Below, piece by piece: positions 8,507-18,668 of a stretch of 64,000 bases of DNA. Location of the stretch: positions 124,001 to 188,000 of the forward strand of contig NZ_JACIGE010000003.1 in the NCBI RefSeq assembly GCF_014197755.1, in the 5' to 3' direction. The stretch comes from Rhodocyclus tenuis. GTDB lineage: Bacteria > Pseudomonadota > Gammaproteobacteria > Burkholderiales > Rhodocyclaceae. The notes under the pieces were generated by a model. It did not search any database, was not told the origin of the DNA, and saw only the letters and a list, made by a program, of their open reading frames with translations. Every line of letters starts with the position of its first letter. The first letter of the stretch is position 1. The position numbers and the translations under genes were made by a program.

Positions 8507-10003
8507 GTGGAATTTAGCATAAAAAGCGGCAGCCCGGAAAAGCAGCGCAGCGCCTGTGTCGTCGTCGGCGTTTTCGAACCACGCAAGCTTTCGTTGCCCG
8601 CCGAGTTGCTTGACAACGCTGCCCGCAACTACCTTTCCGACGTCATCCGCGGCGGCGACATGGAAGGCAAGGCCGGCTCGACGCTGCTGCTGCACAAGGT
8701 TCCCGGCACGCTGTGCGACCGCGTCCTGCTAGTTGGCCTGGGCAAGGAAAAGGAATTCCGCGAGAAGGAATACTGCCAGGCGATCCGTTGCGCGGTAAAA
8801 ACGCTCAACGAAACCGGATCCTTCGACGGCGTCATTTTCCTCACCGAAATCGCTGTCAGGAAGCGCAGCGTCGCCTGGCGGATCCGCCAGGCGAGCATCG
8901 TCGCCCGCGAAGCCGTCTATCGTTTTGACCGTTTCAAGAGCAAGAAGGACGAGGTTCGCCGGCCACTGCGCAAGCTCACCTTCGCCGTCGAGCGACGCAA
9001 CGAACTGGCGGCAGCGGAAGCGGCACTGGCGCAGGGAATCGCCATCGCCGACGGCGTCGCTCTGACCAAGAACCTCGGCAATCTGCCGGGCAACATCTGC
9101 ACGCCGACGCACCTCGCCGAAACGGCGCAATCGCTCGCCCAGGAATACGGATTCGACTGCCAGATTCTCGAAAACGCCGACATGGAAGCGCTCGGCATGC
9201 ACGCGCTGCTGGCGGTCGCCCGCGGCTCGCGGCAGGCGCCGAAACTGATCGTCGCGCACTACCGTGGCAGCAGCGGGGGCGCAGCGCCGCTGGTGCTGGT
9301 CGGCAAGGGAATCACTTTCGACAGCGGCGGCATCTCGCTCAAGCCCGGCGCCGAGATGGACGAGATGAAGTACGACATGTGTGGCGCCGCCACCGTGCTC
9401 GGGGTTCTCAAGGCATGCGCGGCAATGAAGCTGCCGCTGAATCTGAGCGTGATCATCCCGACGGCGGAAAACATGCCCGGCGGCAACGCCAGCCGGCCCG
9501 GCGACATCGTCACCTCGATGTCCGGACAGACGATCGAAATCCTCAACACCGACGCCGAAGGTCGCCTGATCCTCTGCGACGCGCTGACTTACGCCGAAAG
9601 CCTGTCGCCGGAAACGGTGATCGACGTGGCCACGCTCACCGGCGCCTGCGTCGTTGCACTCGGCCACGTTGCCAGCGGCCTTTTCGCCAACGACGACGGC
9701 CTTGCCCGCGAGTTGCTCGGCGCCGCCGACGAGGCGCACGATCGTGCCTGGCAATTGCCGCTCTGGGACGACTATCAGGAACTGCTGAAGAGCCCCTTTG
9801 CCGACATGGCCAACATCGGCGGGCGCTGGGGCGGAGCGATTACCGCCGCCTGTTTCCTCTCGCGCTTCACCAAGAAATACGAGTGGGCGCACCTCGACAT
9901 CGCCGGCACGGCCTGGAAGAGCGGCGCCGACAAGGGCGCCACCGGGCGGCCGGTGCCCTTGCTTGCGCACTATCTGCTCAAGCGCGCCGAACTGCTCACC
10001 TGA
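8507..10003 (+). CDS. pepA: Leucyl aminopeptidase (M17)
   Basis: The 498-residue protein is close to the roughly 500-residue family length. It removes N-terminal residues from peptides in the cytoplasm as a two-metal hexamer, and in some bacteria PepA also binds DNA. The C-terminal catalytic domain shows VGKGITFDSGGISLKPG, MKYDMCGAA and the signature NTDAEGRLILCDALTYAE, which holds metal ligands. The GTG at 8507 is chosen because GGAGGGA lies 6 nt upstream; an in-frame TTG at 8474 has no such site. It heads pepA-holC-small gene-valS, with holC starting 11 nt after its stop. Confidence 0.95.
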   Translation: MEFSIKSGSPEKQRSACVVVGVFEPRKLSLPAELLDNAARNYLSDVIRGGDMEGKAGSTLLLHKVPGTLCDRVLLVGLGKEKEFREKEYCQAIRCAVKTLNETGSFDGVIFLTEIAVRKRSVAWRIRQASIVAREAVYRFDRFKSKKDEVRRPLRKLTFAVERRNELAAAEAALAQGIAIADGVALTKNLGNLPGNICTPTHLAETAQSLAQEYGFDCQILENADMEALGMHALLAVARGSRQAPKLIVAHYRGSSGGAAPLVLVGKGITFDSGGISLKPGAEMDEMKYDMCGAATVLGVLKACAAMKLPLNLSVIIPTAENMPGGNASRPGDIVTSMSGQTIEILNTDAEGRLILCDALTYAESLSPETVIDVATLTGACVVALGHVASGLFANDDGLARELLGAADEAHDRAWQLPLWDDYQELLKSPFADMANIGGRWGGAITAACFLSRFTKKYEWAHLDIAGTAWKSGADKGATGRPVPLLAHYLLKRAELLT

Positions 10004-10014
10004 GCGCAAACACC

Positions 10015-10440
10015 TTGACCCAGGTCTTTTTCTACCACGACGCCAGCGACCGCATTGCCGCCGCGGCCGTGCTCATCGGCAAGGCGTTCGCGCAGAAGAA
10101 AGCGCTGCTCGTCTTCGCACCCGAAGCTGCCGTCGCCGACGCCATCGACCGGCAGCTGTGGCTGCATCCGCCCGGCAGCTTTGTTGCGCATGTGCGCGCC
10201 GAATCGCCGCTCGCCGCCGAAACGCCGGTGGTGATCACGCGGCAACTGGAGCAGCCGCAACAGTGCGAGCGCCTGTTCAGTCTCGCCGACGAAATACCCG
10301 AAGGCGCCGAACGCTTCGCGTCGATCATCGAAGTCGTCGGCGACGACGCCGAAGCGCGCAATGCCGGCCGCGAACGTGTTCGCCGCTATCGCGAACGCGG
10401 CTTCGCCGTGTCTTTCATCGACCTCGCCGGACGCGGCTGA
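10015..10440 (+). CDS. holC: DNA polymerase III chi subunit
   Basis: The 141-residue protein starts at a TTG ([20 protein letters not shown]) 11 nt after the pepA stop. HolC chi binds the psi subunit and single-strand binding protein, linking the clamp loader to SSB-coated template. Family features include the early FYHDASD segment, the basic [11 protein letters not shown], and [13 protein letters not shown]. The C-terminus has [19 protein letters not shown]. The weak start and absent ribosome site suggest translation coupled to pepA. The stop TGA overlaps the next ATG by one base. Confidence 0.92.
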   Translation: MTQVFFYHDASDRIAAAAVLIGKAFAQKKALLVFAPEAAVADAIDRQLWLHPPGSFVAHVRAESPLAAETPVVITRQLEQPQQCERLFSLADEIPEGAERFASIIEVVGDDAEARNAGRERVRRYRERGFAVSFIDLAGRG

Positions 10441-10898
10441 TGGACATCGACCGCGCAACCGGCGCGCTGGTGCTTCGCGCCGACTCCTTGATGCAGAAAC
10501 GGCGCAGCTTCATCGCCACGCCGCGCCCCGTCGTTGCCCCGCCGGCGAATCCTGCCGAGCCGCTGGCGCCGCCAAGCCCCGCCGTAGAGCCCGCGCCGGC
10601 CGGCAACGAGGACGATCTGCCGGTCCTCACCGAAGTCATCCCACCGGAAGCCACGCCTGCGGCCATGCCGGCAGCGGCGATCGAAGAAGCGCTGGCGCAC
10701 CGCCTCGCCAGCGAACTGGCGCAGGCCGTCGGCGAACGGCTGGAAGCAGAGCTGCCGGCGCTGATCGACGCCAGTTTCGCGCGCATCGAGGGCGATCTGC
10801 GCCGCGACCTGCGCGCCATTGCCGAAAACGCACTCAAGGATTTTCTCGCCCGGCGGCAGCAACTGCCGGCGCACGAAGAGCCCCCGGCGCGCGACTGA
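10440..10898 (+). CDS. Small hypothetical protein between holC and valS (DUF2486-like)
   Basis: This 152-residue protein has a Pro/Ala-rich low-complexity middle (about residues 28-60), then [13 protein letters not shown], and a C-terminal predicted helix (about 78-145) rich in Ala, Glu, Leu and Arg. The DDLPVLTEV motif and the position after holC recall a betaproteobacterial family I know as DUF2486; this is from memory and not checked. There are no signal or membrane segments. The ATG overlaps the holC stop by one base, so it is translated from the same message. Function is unknown. Confidence 0.75.
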   Translation: MDIDRATGALVLRADSLMQKRRSFIATPRPVVAPPANPAEPLAPPSPAVEPAPAGNEDDLPVLTEVIPPEATPAAMPAAAIEEALAHRLASELAQAVGERLEAELPALIDASFARIEGDLRRDLRAIAENALKDFLARRQQLPAHEEPPARD

Positions 10899-10954
10899 TC
10901 GGCTCAGCGGCCCCGCGCCGCGCCAGCCCGCCGCGGCGTCGATACGCCATCCGG

Positions 10955-10960
10955 TATAAT
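10955..10960 (+). promoter_or_regulatory. Perfect -10 box upstream of valS
   Basis: TATAAT lies 85 nt before the valS ATG in the gap after the DUF2486-like gene. No good -35 is visible 16-18 bp upstream, so this is a probable but unproven internal promoter giving valS its own transcript. Confidence 0.5.
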
Positions 10961-11044
10961 CCGCGTCTTTCGCCTGCTGCCCGCTGCCGCCTCAGGCGCG
11001 GCCGACACTGGCCATTGTCCAGTCACCTATCCCCCGCCGCCACC

Positions 11045-13852
11045 ATGCCTCTCGCCAAAAGTTTCGAACCCGCCGACATCGAACGCCGTTGGTATCCCGC
11101 CTGGGAAGCCGCCGGCCACTTCCAGGCCGGCCTCGACACCACCAAGACCGACGCCTTCTGCATCCTGCTGCCGCCGCCGAACGTCACCGGCACGCTGCAC
11201 ATGGGCCACGGTTTCAACCAGGCGATCATGGACGCGCTGACGCGCTACCACCGCATGCGCGGCGACAACACGCTGTGGCAGCCGGGAACCGACCACGCCG
11301 GCATCGCCACGCAGATCGTCGTCGAACGCCAGCTTGACGCGCAGGGCGTTTCGCGCCACGACCTCGGCCGCGACAAGTTCGTCGAGAAAGTCTGGGAGTG
11401 GAAGGAATACTCGGGCGGCGCCATCACGCGGCAGATGCGCCGGCTCGGCACCTCGCCCGACTGGTCGCGCGAGCGTTTCACGATGGACGCCGGCCTGTCG
11501 AAAATCGTCACCGAGACCTTCGTCCGCCTCTACAACGAGGGTCTGATCTACCGCGGCAAGCGGCTGGTGAACTGGGATCCGGTGCTGCACACCGCTGTCT
11601 CTGACCTGGAAGTGGTGAGCGAGGAGGAAGACGGCTTCCTCTGGCACATCCGTTACCCGCTCGCCGACGGCAGCGGCTCGCTGACGGTGGCGACGACGCG
11701 CCCGGAGACGATGCTCGGCGACACCGCGGTGATGGTGCATCCGGAAGACCCGCGCTACCGTGCGCTGATCGGCAAGACGGTGAAGCTGCCGCTCACCGGG
11801 CGCGAAATCCCGATCATCGCCGACGCCTACGTCGACATGGAATTCGGCACCGGCTGCGTCAAGGTGACACCGGCGCACGACTTCAACGACTACGCGGTCG
11901 GACTGCGCCACCAGTTGCCGACGATCTGCATCCTGACGCTCGACGCCAGGATCAACGACAACGCGCCCGAGAAGTATCGCGGCCTCGACCGCTTCGACGC
12001 GCGCCGCGCGGTGGTCGCCGACCTCGAGGCGATCGGCGTGCTCGAGAAGACCGACAAGCACAAGCTCAAGGTGCCGCGCGGCGACCGTACCGGCGTCGTC
12101 ATCGAGCCGATGCTCACCGACCAGTGGTTCGTCGCCATGAGCAAACCGGGCGCTGATGGCAAGTCAATCACCGAGAAGGCGCTCGACGTCGTCGCCTCGG
12201 GCGAGATCCGCTTCGTCCCGGAAAACTGGGTAAATACCTACAACCAGTGGCTGAACAACATCCAGGACTGGTGCATCTCGCGCCAGCTGTGGTGGGGCCA
12301 CCAGATTCCGGCCTGGCACGGCGAGGACGGTTCGGTCTTCGTCGCGCACGACGCCCCCGAGGCGCAGGCGCTCGCTGCCAAGGCCGGCTACACCGGCGCG
12401 CTGACGCGCGACCCGGACGTGCTCGACACCTGGTATTCGTCGGCACTGTGGCCGTTCTCGACGCTCGACTGGACGCCGGAGTGGCCGGAAAAGTCGAACC
12501 CGGCGCTCGACCTCTACCTGCCGTCGTCGGTACTGGTCACCGGCTTCGACATCATCTTCTTCTGGGTGGCGCGCATGGTCATGATGACCAAGCACATCAC
12601 CGGCAAAATCCCCTTCCGCGACGTCTACGTGCACGGCCTGATCCGCGACGCCGAAGGCCAGAAGATGAGCAAGTCGAAGGGTAACGTGCTCGACCCGATC
12701 GACCTGATCGACGGCATCGGTGTCGAGGATCTGGTGAAGAAGCGCACCACCGGCCTGATGAACCCGAAGCAGGCGGCGCAGATCGAGCAGCGCACACGCA
12801 AGGAATTCCCGCAGGGCATCCCGGCCTTCGGCGTCGACGCGCTGCGCTTCACCTTCCTCTCGCTCGCCAGCCCCGGCCGCGACATCAAGTTCGACCTGGC
12901 GCGCTGCGAGGGTTACCGCAACTTCTGCAACAAGCTGTGGAACGCGACGCGCTTCGCGCTGATGCACTGCGAAGGACAGGACCTCGGCTTCACCACTGAC
13001 GCGCCGTTCACGCTGAGCGCCGCCGACCGCTGGATCGAGAGCCGCCTGCAACGCTGTGCCGCTGCCGTCGAACGCCATTACGCCGACTACCGTTTCGACC
13101 TGCTCGCCCGCGAAATCTACGAATTCGTCTGGGACGAGTTCTGCGACTGGTACGTCGAACTGGCCAAGGTGTCGATCCAGAGCGGCGACGAGGCCGCCGC
13201 CCGTGGCGCCCGCCGTACGCTGATCGGCATTCTCGAAGCGACGCTGCGTCTGGCGCATCCGCTGATCCCGTTCATTACCGAAGAACTGTGGCAGACGGTG
13301 GCGCCGATCGCCGCCGGCAAGCCGCTTGCCGAAAACGCCTCGGTGATGCTCGCGCCCTTCCCGCGCGCCGACGTCGGGCGGATCGATGCCGCTGCGGAAG
13401 CCGACATCGCCGAACTGAAGGCGCTGGTCTACGCCTGCCGCAATCTGCGTGGCGAAATGAACATCTCGCCGGCGCAGAAGACACCGTTGATCGCCAGCGG
13501 CAACGCGGCGCGCCTCGCCGCTTTCGCGCCGTGGATGCAGGCGCTCGGCAAGCTCTCCGAAATCAGCATCGTCGACACGCTGCCGGAAGACGCGGCCGCC
13601 CCCGTCGCCGTTGCCGGCGAAACGCGGCTGATGCTCAAGGTGGAAATCGACGTCGCCGCCGAGCGCGAACGCCTGCAAAAGGAAATCAGCCGCCTCGAAG
13701 GCGAGATCGTCAAGGCCGGCAACAAGCTCGCCGACGAACGCTTCATCTCGCGCGCGCCAGCCAAGGTCGTCGATCAGGAACGCCAACGGCTCGCCGACTT
13801 TTCGGCGACGCTCGACAAGCTGCGGCCACAACTGGCCAAGCTGGCTGGGTAA
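11045..13852 (+). CDS. valS: Valyl-tRNA synthetase
   Basis: This 935-residue class Ia synthetase charges tRNA-Val. The HIGH motif is HMGH (residues 52-55, in [14 protein letters not shown]) and the KMSKS motif is at 540-544 ([11 protein letters not shown]). The CP1 editing domain lies between them and includes [17 protein letters not shown] and the [16 protein letters not shown] segment. A C-terminal coiled coil (about residues 865-933) is rich in Glu, Arg and Leu ([20 protein letters not shown]). The ATG follows CCGCCACC without a strong ribosome site. It is the last gene of the pepA-holC group. Confidence 0.98.
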   Translation: MPLAKSFEPADIERRWYPAWEAAGHFQAGLDTTKTDAFCILLPPPNVTGTLHMGHGFNQAIMDALTRYHRMRGDNTLWQPGTDHAGIATQIVVERQLDAQGVSRHDLGRDKFVEKVWEWKEYSGGAITRQMRRLGTSPDWSRERFTMDAGLSKIVTETFVRLYNEGLIYRGKRLVNWDPVLHTAVSDLEVVSEEEDGFLWHIRYPLADGSGSLTVATTRPETMLGDTAVMVHPEDPRYRALIGKTVKLPLTGREIPIIADAYVDMEFGTGCVKVTPAHDFNDYAVGLRHQLPTICILTLDARINDNAPEKYRGLDRFDARRAVVADLEAIGVLEKTDKHKLKVPRGDRTGVVIEPMLTDQWFVAMSKPGADGKSITEKALDVVASGEIRFVPENWVNTYNQWLNNIQDWCISRQLWWGHQIPAWHGEDGSVFVAHDAPEAQALAAKAGYTGALTRDPDVLDTWYSSALWPFSTLDWTPEWPEKSNPALDLYLPSSVLVTGFDIIFFWVARMVMMTKHITGKIPFRDVYVHGLIRDAEGQKMSKSKGNVLDPIDLIDGIGVEDLVKKRTTGLMNPKQAAQIEQRTRKEFPQGIPAFGVDALRFTFLSLASPGRDIKFDLARCEGYRNFCNKLWNATRFALMHCEGQDLGFTTDAPFTLSAADRWIESRLQRCAAAVERHYADYRFDLLAREIYEFVWDEFCDWYVELAKVSIQSGDEAAARGARRTLIGILEATLRLAHPLIPFITEELWQTVAPIAAGKPLAENASVMLAPFPRADVGRIDAAAEADIAELKALVYACRNLRGEMNISPAQKTPLIASGNAARLAAFAPWMQALGKLSEISIVDTLPEDAAAPVAVAGETRLMLKVEIDVAAERERLQKEISRLEGEIVKAGNKLADERFISRAPAKVVDQERQRLADFSATLDKLRPQLAKLAG

Positions 13853-13917
13853 AGGACGAGCAATTCCGCGCGAGCAGTTTTCGCCGGCGAAGGCCGGCTG
13901 ACGCTGGCCTTCGCCGT

Positions 13918-15879
13918 TTACCGCCCGATACTTACCGGCAGCTGGCCGCGCAGGGAATTGCCGAGAAAGATGCGCGGCGCGGCGAGAAGGTCTGGCAGCG
14001 TCAGAAGCGACTCGACGGCACGACCGCTGGCCAGCAATTCGGCGCGCAGAACGCCGGGCAACAGGCCACAACGGGCCGGCGGTGTCAGCAGGACGCCGCC
14101 GCGTTCGACGAAGACATTGCTGCGCGCGCCCTCGCAGACCTCGCCGCGGCGATTGAGAAATAGCGCATCGAACACTTCCGGGCGTCCGGCCAAGGCCGCC
14201 AGCGCCCGCTCGTAGCGCGCACGCGCGCTGGTCTTGTGGCGCAGCAGATAGTTGTCGGGATCGAGCCGTTCGTCAGCCACTACGGCGAGCAAGTCCACCG
14301 CTGGCGGCAACGGCAGCGGTGCGTGGCTCAGTGCGAAGCGGCCGTCGTGCCGGAGCGTCAGACGCACCCGCCAGACCGACGCCAAAGTCAGTTGCGGATC
14401 GGCGGCGAGTGCTAGCAGCGCCGCCTCGATCGCCGGCAGATCGCAGGTGAAGCCAAGCGCGCGAGCGGAGCACTGCAGACGTTCGAGATGGCGCCCGAGC
14501 AGCGGATAGACCAGGCTCGTCGAGGCAGCACAGCGCGGCAAACCCGGCGCCGAAGCCGCGGGCTGCTGCAGGCGCAAGGTTTCGATCAGTTCGAAACCGG
14601 GATCAAAGCCCGTCAGGAACTCGGCCTTGAGCAGGCATTCCGCGTACTCGCGCGCCGGATCGGCGTCGATGACGATGCCACTGCCGACACCAAGGCGCGC
14701 ACGCCGGCCGGGCCAAACAGCATCACCGCCCGCAGAAGCAATTTCTGCCCCCTCATTCGCCGCAGCGACGCCGGCTGGCGCAGCGCCGTCCCTGGCCGCG
14801 CACTGACTTGCCGTGTCAGCCGGCAGGCTCAGCGTGCGGATCGCCACGTTGAAGCGGCAGTCGCCATCCGGCGCCAGCCAGCCGAAAGCGCCGGTGTACA
14901 GCCCGCGCGGCTGCGTCTCGAGCTCGTCGATGAGCTGCTGCGCGCGCAATTTCGGCGCGCCGGTGATCGAGCCACAGGGGAAAAGTGCAGCAAAAATGTC
15001 GCCGAGACTCGCGTCTGGCAGGTCGGCAGAGACGGTCGAAACCATCTGCCACAAGCTCGGGTAGGCCTCGGCGACGCACAACGCGTCGACGCGAACGGCA
15101 CCGGGCGCGGCCAGCCGGCCGAGGTCGTTGCGCAGCAGGTCGACGATCATCACGTTCTCGGCGCGTTCCTTCGCCGAGTTGAGCAAGGCTTCACGGCAGG
15201 CGAGATCCTCGGCGACGCTGGCACCGCGCGCCGCCGTTCCCTTCATCGGTCGTGTAATGACCCGCGCGCCCGCGCGCGCGAAGAAAAGTTCGGGAGAGAA
15301 CGAGAGGACCGATCCGCCGCCAACGACGAGAAAGCCGCCATAACGCACCGGCTGGCGGCGGCGCAAAGCGGCGTAGAGCGCCAGCGGATCGCCGTAGAGC
15401 GTGCAGTCAATGGGAAAGGTGAAGTTGATCTGGTAGCAGTCGCCGGTGCGGATCCAGTTGCGGATGCGCTCGACCGCCGGTGCGTATTCGCCAGCAGAAA
15501 GCCCCGGTCGCAGTTCGGCGACGCCGGCGACACGCGACTCGTCGTCGAGCGCAGCAAGCTTGCAGGCGAGCAGATTGTCGACGCCAGCGGCGTCCAGTCG
15601 CTCGGCACGGGAAAAACGAAAAGCGCGCAGCAAGGCCCGGCCGGCCGGCGGGTGAGGAAGTTTGGGCTGGAGTCGATGGCCGAACTCGTAGTCGACACGC
15701 AGTGCCAGCCAGCCCTCCCCGGCGGCCGCCTCGACGGCGGTGAATAGCGCGCGCGGATCGTCCGTAGAAGAAAAGACGAGTTCGCCGACGTAGCCGGAAA
15801 GCAGCAGCGCACCGCCGGCATCGTCGTCAAACAGTGCGAAATCGTCACCGGGCCAGGCGCCGCCAGCCGCGCAAGACAT
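13918..15879 (-). CDS. pabB: Fused aminodeoxychorismate synthase component I and aminodeoxychorismate lyase
   Basis: About 650 residues with two enzyme domains. The first (to about residue 440) is a chorismate-binding PabB domain with RIRNWIRTGDCYQINFTFP, the lysine-bearing RPMKGTAARG and the closing GVGSGIVIDADPAREY. The second (about 450-650) is a class IV aminotransferase fold like PabC, with the PLP lysine in LLRHKTSARARYERAL. Together they make p-aminobenzoate for folate, with a separate PabA glutaminase. An unusual insert of about 35 residues rich in Ala and Gly precedes GVGSGIV. Other possible starts are GTG 15894 and TTG 15906; none has a clear ribosome site. Confidence 0.9.
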   Translation of the reverse strand: MSCAAGGAWPGDDFALFDDDAGGALLLSGYVGELVFSSTDDPRALFTAVEAAAGEGWLALRVDYEFGHRLQPKLPHPPAGRALLRAFRFSRAERLDAAGVDNLLACKLAALDDESRVAGVAELRPGLSAGEYAPAVERIRNWIRTGDCYQINFTFPIDCTLYGDPLALYAALRRRQPVRYGGFLVVGGGSVLSFSPELFFARAGARVITRPMKGTAARGASVAEDLACREALLNSAKERAENVMIVDLLRNDLGRLAAPGAVRVDALCVAEAYPSLWQMVSTVSADLPDASLGDIFAALFPCGSITGAPKLRAQQLIDELETQPRGLYTGAFGWLAPDGDCRFNVAIRTLSLPADTASQCAARDGAAPAGVAAANEGAEIASAGGDAVWPGRRARLGVGSGIVIDADPAREYAECLLKAEFLTGFDPGFELIETLRLQQPAASAPGLPRCAASTSLVYPLLGRHLERLQCSARALGFTCDLPAIEAALLALAADPQLTLASVWRVRLTLRHDGRFALSHAPLPLPPAVDLLAVVADERLDPDNYLLRHKTSARARYERALAALAGRPEVFDALFLNRRGEVCEGARSNVFVERGGVLLTPPARCGLLPGVLRAELLASGRAVESLLTLPDLLAAPRIFLGNSLRGQLPVSIGR

Positions 15880-15921
15880 CGAATTTTCGGGCACGCGAAT
15901 CAGCAAGGCCCGCCCGGCGGG

Positions 15922-16149
15922 CTACTTGCGCTGAAACAGGAAGACGAAGACGCCGTTTTCCTCTTCGCTAGCGAGCAGCGCATTCCCGGTCTGCCGGGCG
16001 AAAGCCTCGAAATCGCGTACCGCACCGGTATCGGTGGCCAGCACACGCAAGAGCTTCCCCGAGTCCATCTCAGCCAGCGCTTTCTTGGTGCGCAGGATCG
16101 GCAGCGGGCATTTGAGGGAGGTGACGTCAAGTTCGCGGTCGAAATCCAT
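15922..16149 (-). CDS. TusA/SirA-family sulfur-carrier protein
   Basis: This 75-residue protein (start MDFDRELDVTSLKCPLP) has the family CPxP signature in KCPLPILRTKKAL, with the cysteine that carries persulfide sulfur. TusA-type proteins pass sulfur to tRNA thiolation, molybdenum cofactor synthesis or other acceptors; which acceptor applies here is not visible. The ATG at 16149 has AGGAA about 10 nt upstream, better than the in-frame TTG at 16158. It lies between the bepA-like gene and pabB on the same strand. Confidence 0.88.
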   Translation of the reverse strand: MDFDRELDVTSLKCPLPILRTKKALAEMDSGKLLRVLATDTGAVRDFEAFARQTGNALLASEEENGVFVFLFQRK

Positions 16150-16212
16150 ATCCGGCAATTTCCTGTATCAATTGTTCTGCTGCGCCAGCACGCCAGCGCG
16201 CTGGGCCGCGGT

Positions 16213-17709
16213 CTAGTTGCGGCGCTTGGCCTCTTCGGCCTGCTGTCGGCGCAGTTCGCGCAGGCGGGCATCAACCACCGACAGCTCGAAGAAATCACCG
16301 TCGCCGGCACGTTGCGCGATCTGCAATTGCTCGACGGCCTGACCAAGCTCACCCTGCAAGGCGTAGAACTCAGCCAAGGCCCGATGCTGCTGCAGACGCC
16401 TGCCCAGCGCCGCCCAGGTTTTCGCCTGCAGTTGATAGAGCTTGAAATCGGACGGATAGAGCTGCAACTGGGCATCGAGGAAACGCATCGCCAGATCGTA
16501 TTGCTGGTTGGCGAACAGCGCTTCGCCGTAAGCGTACAGGAGCGAGCGCGCCTGCGGGAAGCGCAACTGCGCGTCGCGGTAGATGACGAGCGCACCGGGC
16601 GCATCGCCGGCGGCGCTGCGAATTTCGCCAGCCAACCCGGCGAGCAGCGGCGAGGCGGACTTCTGCGTCTTGGCCAGCGCATTAAGCTGCGCCATTTCGC
16701 GCTGCGCACCGGCAAGGTCGCGGTTACGCAGCAGCGCACGCGTCAAGCCATAGCGCGCCGCCAGTTCCGAAGCGTATTTTTTTTCGGCCAGTTGCGACTC
16801 GAAGTCGGTCACCGCTTCGCGTGGTGTTCCCTGCTGCGCGCGCAGCTTGGCACGCACCAGTGAAAAATCGAGGCTATCAACGACCTGCCGGTAAGGCGCG
16901 TTCTGCGCACGGTTCTGCATGTCGGAAATGCGCTCGACCGTAAGCGGGTGCGAGCGCAAATACACCGGCGCATTGCTGTCATAGACGCGCCCAGCCTTCT
17001 GCAAGCGCTCGAAGAAATCACCCATGCCATGCACATCAAAGCCGGCTTTTTCCAGCGCGAGATAACCGAAACGGTCAGCCTCGCGCTCAAAATCCCGCGT
17101 GTAAGCCAGTTGCGCCTGGATGGAACCGGCCTGCGCCGAGGCGATCGCGGCGCCAGCCACCTGCGAGTTGGAGCGGGCTGCCAGAATGCCGATTGCCATG
17201 GTGATCATGCTGGCAATCGAGTTCTGCTTTTGCTTGGCGATCTGGCGCGCGAGGTGGCTCTGCGTGACGTGCGATATTTCGTGCGCAAGCACGCCGGCCA
17301 GTTCGGATTCGGTCTGCGCGGTGAGCAGCGTTCCGGTATTGACGCCAATAAAGCCGCCGAACATGGCAAAGGCGTTGACCGCGCTGTCGTTGATCGCGAA
17401 AAAGAGGAAATCGCCCGTCGGATTGGCACTCGCAGCGACCAGTCGGCCGCCGAGGCGATTGAGATAGTCACTGATCTCGGCGTCGTCGACATAGGTCGGC
17501 TCGTACAGCCGGATGTCGTTCATGATGCTTTCGCCGATACGCCGTTCGATCTGCGGCGAAAGATCAACACGCGCCGACTCGCCGAGGTCGGGCAATTCGT
17601 CGGCAGCCTGCGCCGGCCACAAGACACCCATTCCCAGAAAGGCCGCCAGCAGCAGCGGAACCGCCGGGAGCGGCAAGGCCGGCAAGCGCAGGAAAGGTCT
17701 TGGATTCAT
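16213..17709 (-). CDS. bepA: Periplasmic M48 metalloprotease, BepA-like
   Basis: This 498-residue exported protein has a signal peptide with a likely cut after WPAQA (residue 35). The zinc-protease motif HEISH lies at 143-147 in GVLAHEISHVTQSHLARQ. The C-terminal half (about 280-490) is helical with tetratricopeptide-like repeats. This is the layout of BepA, which degrades or helps assemble outer-membrane proteins such as LptD at the BAM complex. The ATG at 17709 has no ribosome site, but on the minus strand TATCAT ends 6 nt before it, suggesting a leaderless message. Confidence 0.93.
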   Translation of the reverse strand: MNPRPFLRLPALPLPAVPLLLAAFLGMGVLWPAQAADELPDLGESARVDLSPQIERRIGESIMNDIRLYEPTYVDDAEISDYLNRLGGRLVAASANPTGDFLFFAINDSAVNAFAMFGGFIGVNTGTLLTAQTESELAGVLAHEISHVTQSHLARQIAKQKQNSIASMITMAIGILAARSNSQVAGAAIASAQAGSIQAQLAYTRDFEREADRFGYLALEKAGFDVHGMGDFFERLQKAGRVYDSNAPVYLRSHPLTVERISDMQNRAQNAPYRQVVDSLDFSLVRAKLRAQQGTPREAVTDFESQLAEKKYASELAARYGLTRALLRNRDLAGAQREMAQLNALAKTQKSASPLLAGLAGEIRSAAGDAPGALVIYRDAQLRFPQARSLLYAYGEALFANQQYDLAMRFLDAQLQLYPSDFKLYQLQAKTWAALGRRLQQHRALAEFYALQGELGQAVEQLQIAQRAGDGDFFELSVVDARLRELRRQQAEEAKRRN

Positions 17710-17715
17710 CGTGGC

Positions 17716-17721
17716 ATGATA
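17716..17721 (-). promoter_or_regulatory. -10-like box 6 nt before the bepA ATG
   Basis: TATCAT on the minus strand, then six bases (GCCACG), then the ATG. With normal sigma-70 spacing the transcript would start at the A of the ATG. No convincing -35 is visible. Confidence 0.45.
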
Positions 17722-17841
17722 CCGGAGTCGATCGCAGCGCATGAACTGGTGCCGGGCAACGTGTGTTTCCAATCGTTTCCGTCGATTGCGCGGGAGTCTG
17801 CCGGGCGCTCCGGCACAGCGAACCGGGACAAAGCGCAGGCG

Positions 17842-17868
17842 AAAAAAAACCCGCTTTGCAGCGGGTTT
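17842..17868 (-). terminator. Rho-independent terminator of the cold-shock gene
   Basis: The arms AACCCGC and GCGGGTT enclose a 6-nt loop, and on the minus strand the hairpin is followed by a run of eight T. It lies just after the csp stop. Confidence 0.85.
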
Positions 17869-17887
17869 CTTTGCGAACCTGAAAAGA

Positions 17888-18091
17888 TCAGGCGCGCTGA
17901 ATGTTCGAAGCTTGCTTGCCCTTGGGGCCTTGCGTCACGTCGAAGGAAACCTTCTCGCCCTCTTTGAGGGTCTTGAATCCGGGCATGGTGATCGCGGAGA
18001 AGTGCGCGAACAGATCTTCGCTGCCATCATCCGGCGTAATGAAACCAAAACCCTTAGCGTCGTTGAACCACTTAACAGTACCAGTTGCCAT
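17888..18091 (-). CDS. cspA: Cold-shock domain protein
   Basis: This 67-residue single cold-shock domain protein begins [20 protein letters not shown]1 is KGFGFI and RNP2 is DLFAHFS (many relatives have VFVHFS; the LFAHFS form is common in betaproteobacteria as I recall). It binds single-stranded RNA/DNA and acts as an RNA chaperone. AGGAAG sits about 7 nt before the ATG, which rules out the longer in-frame start at 18142. It has a leader of about 125 nt if the promoter near 18223-18251 is used, typical of cold-shock genes with a structured 5' end, and its own terminator downstream. Confidence 0.95.
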   Translation of the reverse strand: MATGTVKWFNDAKGFGFITPDDGSEDLFAHFSAITMPGFKTLKEGEKVSFDVTQGPKGKQASNIQRA

Positions 18092-18222
18092 ATTGCGACT
18101 TCCTTGAAAAGAGACTAAATCCGGGCCTTGCCCGACTTGCATGTTTTGGCTTTAACGACGGCCTGCGTGGCGTCCGGAAAGCGAAACCCGGAGAACCGTT
18201 CCAAACCAGAACATGCGAACCT

Positions 18223-18251
18223 TTTTACGCTACTTCCGGCGAATGCGTCAA
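18223..18251 (-). promoter_or_regulatory. Candidate promoter of the cold-shock gene
   Basis: On the minus strand TTGACG (18251-18246) and GTAAAA (18228-18223) are 17 bp apart. The -10 is poor, so confidence is modest. It would give a leader of about 125 nt, a normal length for csp genes. Confidence 0.4.
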
Positions 18252-18325
18252 GCATTTTCGAAATATTTCAGCTTTTCCCGGCCGGCGCGACTCTCGCCGC
18301 CGTTTCCCAGCGAGGCGGGGCGAGG

Positions 18326-18353
18326 TTGCGGATTCGGGAAGAGCCGTTAGAAT
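18326..18353 (+). promoter_or_regulatory. Promoter of clpS placing transcription start at the ATG
   Basis: TTGCGG (18326-18331) and TAGAAT (18348-18353) are 16 bp apart. The -10 ends 6 nt before the clpS ATG (18360). No Shine-Dalgarno sequence lies between, so clpS is probably translated from a leaderless message. Confidence 0.55.
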
Positions 18354-18359
18354 TGACCC

Positions 18360-18668
18360 ATGACAAAACAGCATCAGCATGGTTCGCTGCTTGAAGCAGA
18401 ACGTACGCGAGTTGCACCGCCACCGATGTATCGGGTGCTGCTGCTCAACGACGATTTCACGCCGATGGAATTCGTGATTCTCGTTCTGATGAAATTTTTC
18501 TCGATGGATCGAGAACAAGCGACGCGAATCATGCTCAAAGTCCATAACGAAGGACGTGGCCTGTGCGGCATCTACCCGAAGGATGTTGCCGCAACCAAGG
18601 TTGAACAGGTCTGCACTTTCGCTCGCGACCACCAGCATCCGCTGGCGTGCGTCATGGAGGAGAACTGA
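18360..18668 (+). CDS. clpS: ATP-dependent Clp protease adaptor ClpS
   Basis: This 102-residue adaptor binds ClpA and delivers N-degron substrates to ClpAP. The family core is clear: [20 protein letters not shown], then [19 protein letters not shown] and the closing [18 protein letters not shown]. The N-terminal 20 residues form the flexible extension. The clpA ATG follows the stop directly with no gap, so the two are cotranscribed and coupled. The start lacks a ribosome site and appears to be leaderless. Confidence 0.97.
   Translation: MTKQHQHGSLLEAERTRVAPPPMYRVLLLNDDFTPMEFVILVLMKFFSMDREQATRIMLKVHNEGRGLCGIYPKDVAATKVEQVCTFARDHQHPLACVMEEN

Noticed and set aside
12164-14071. 635-codon minus-strand frame opposite valS
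   Set aside because: Antisense shadow of valS; also runs into the pabB fusion region.
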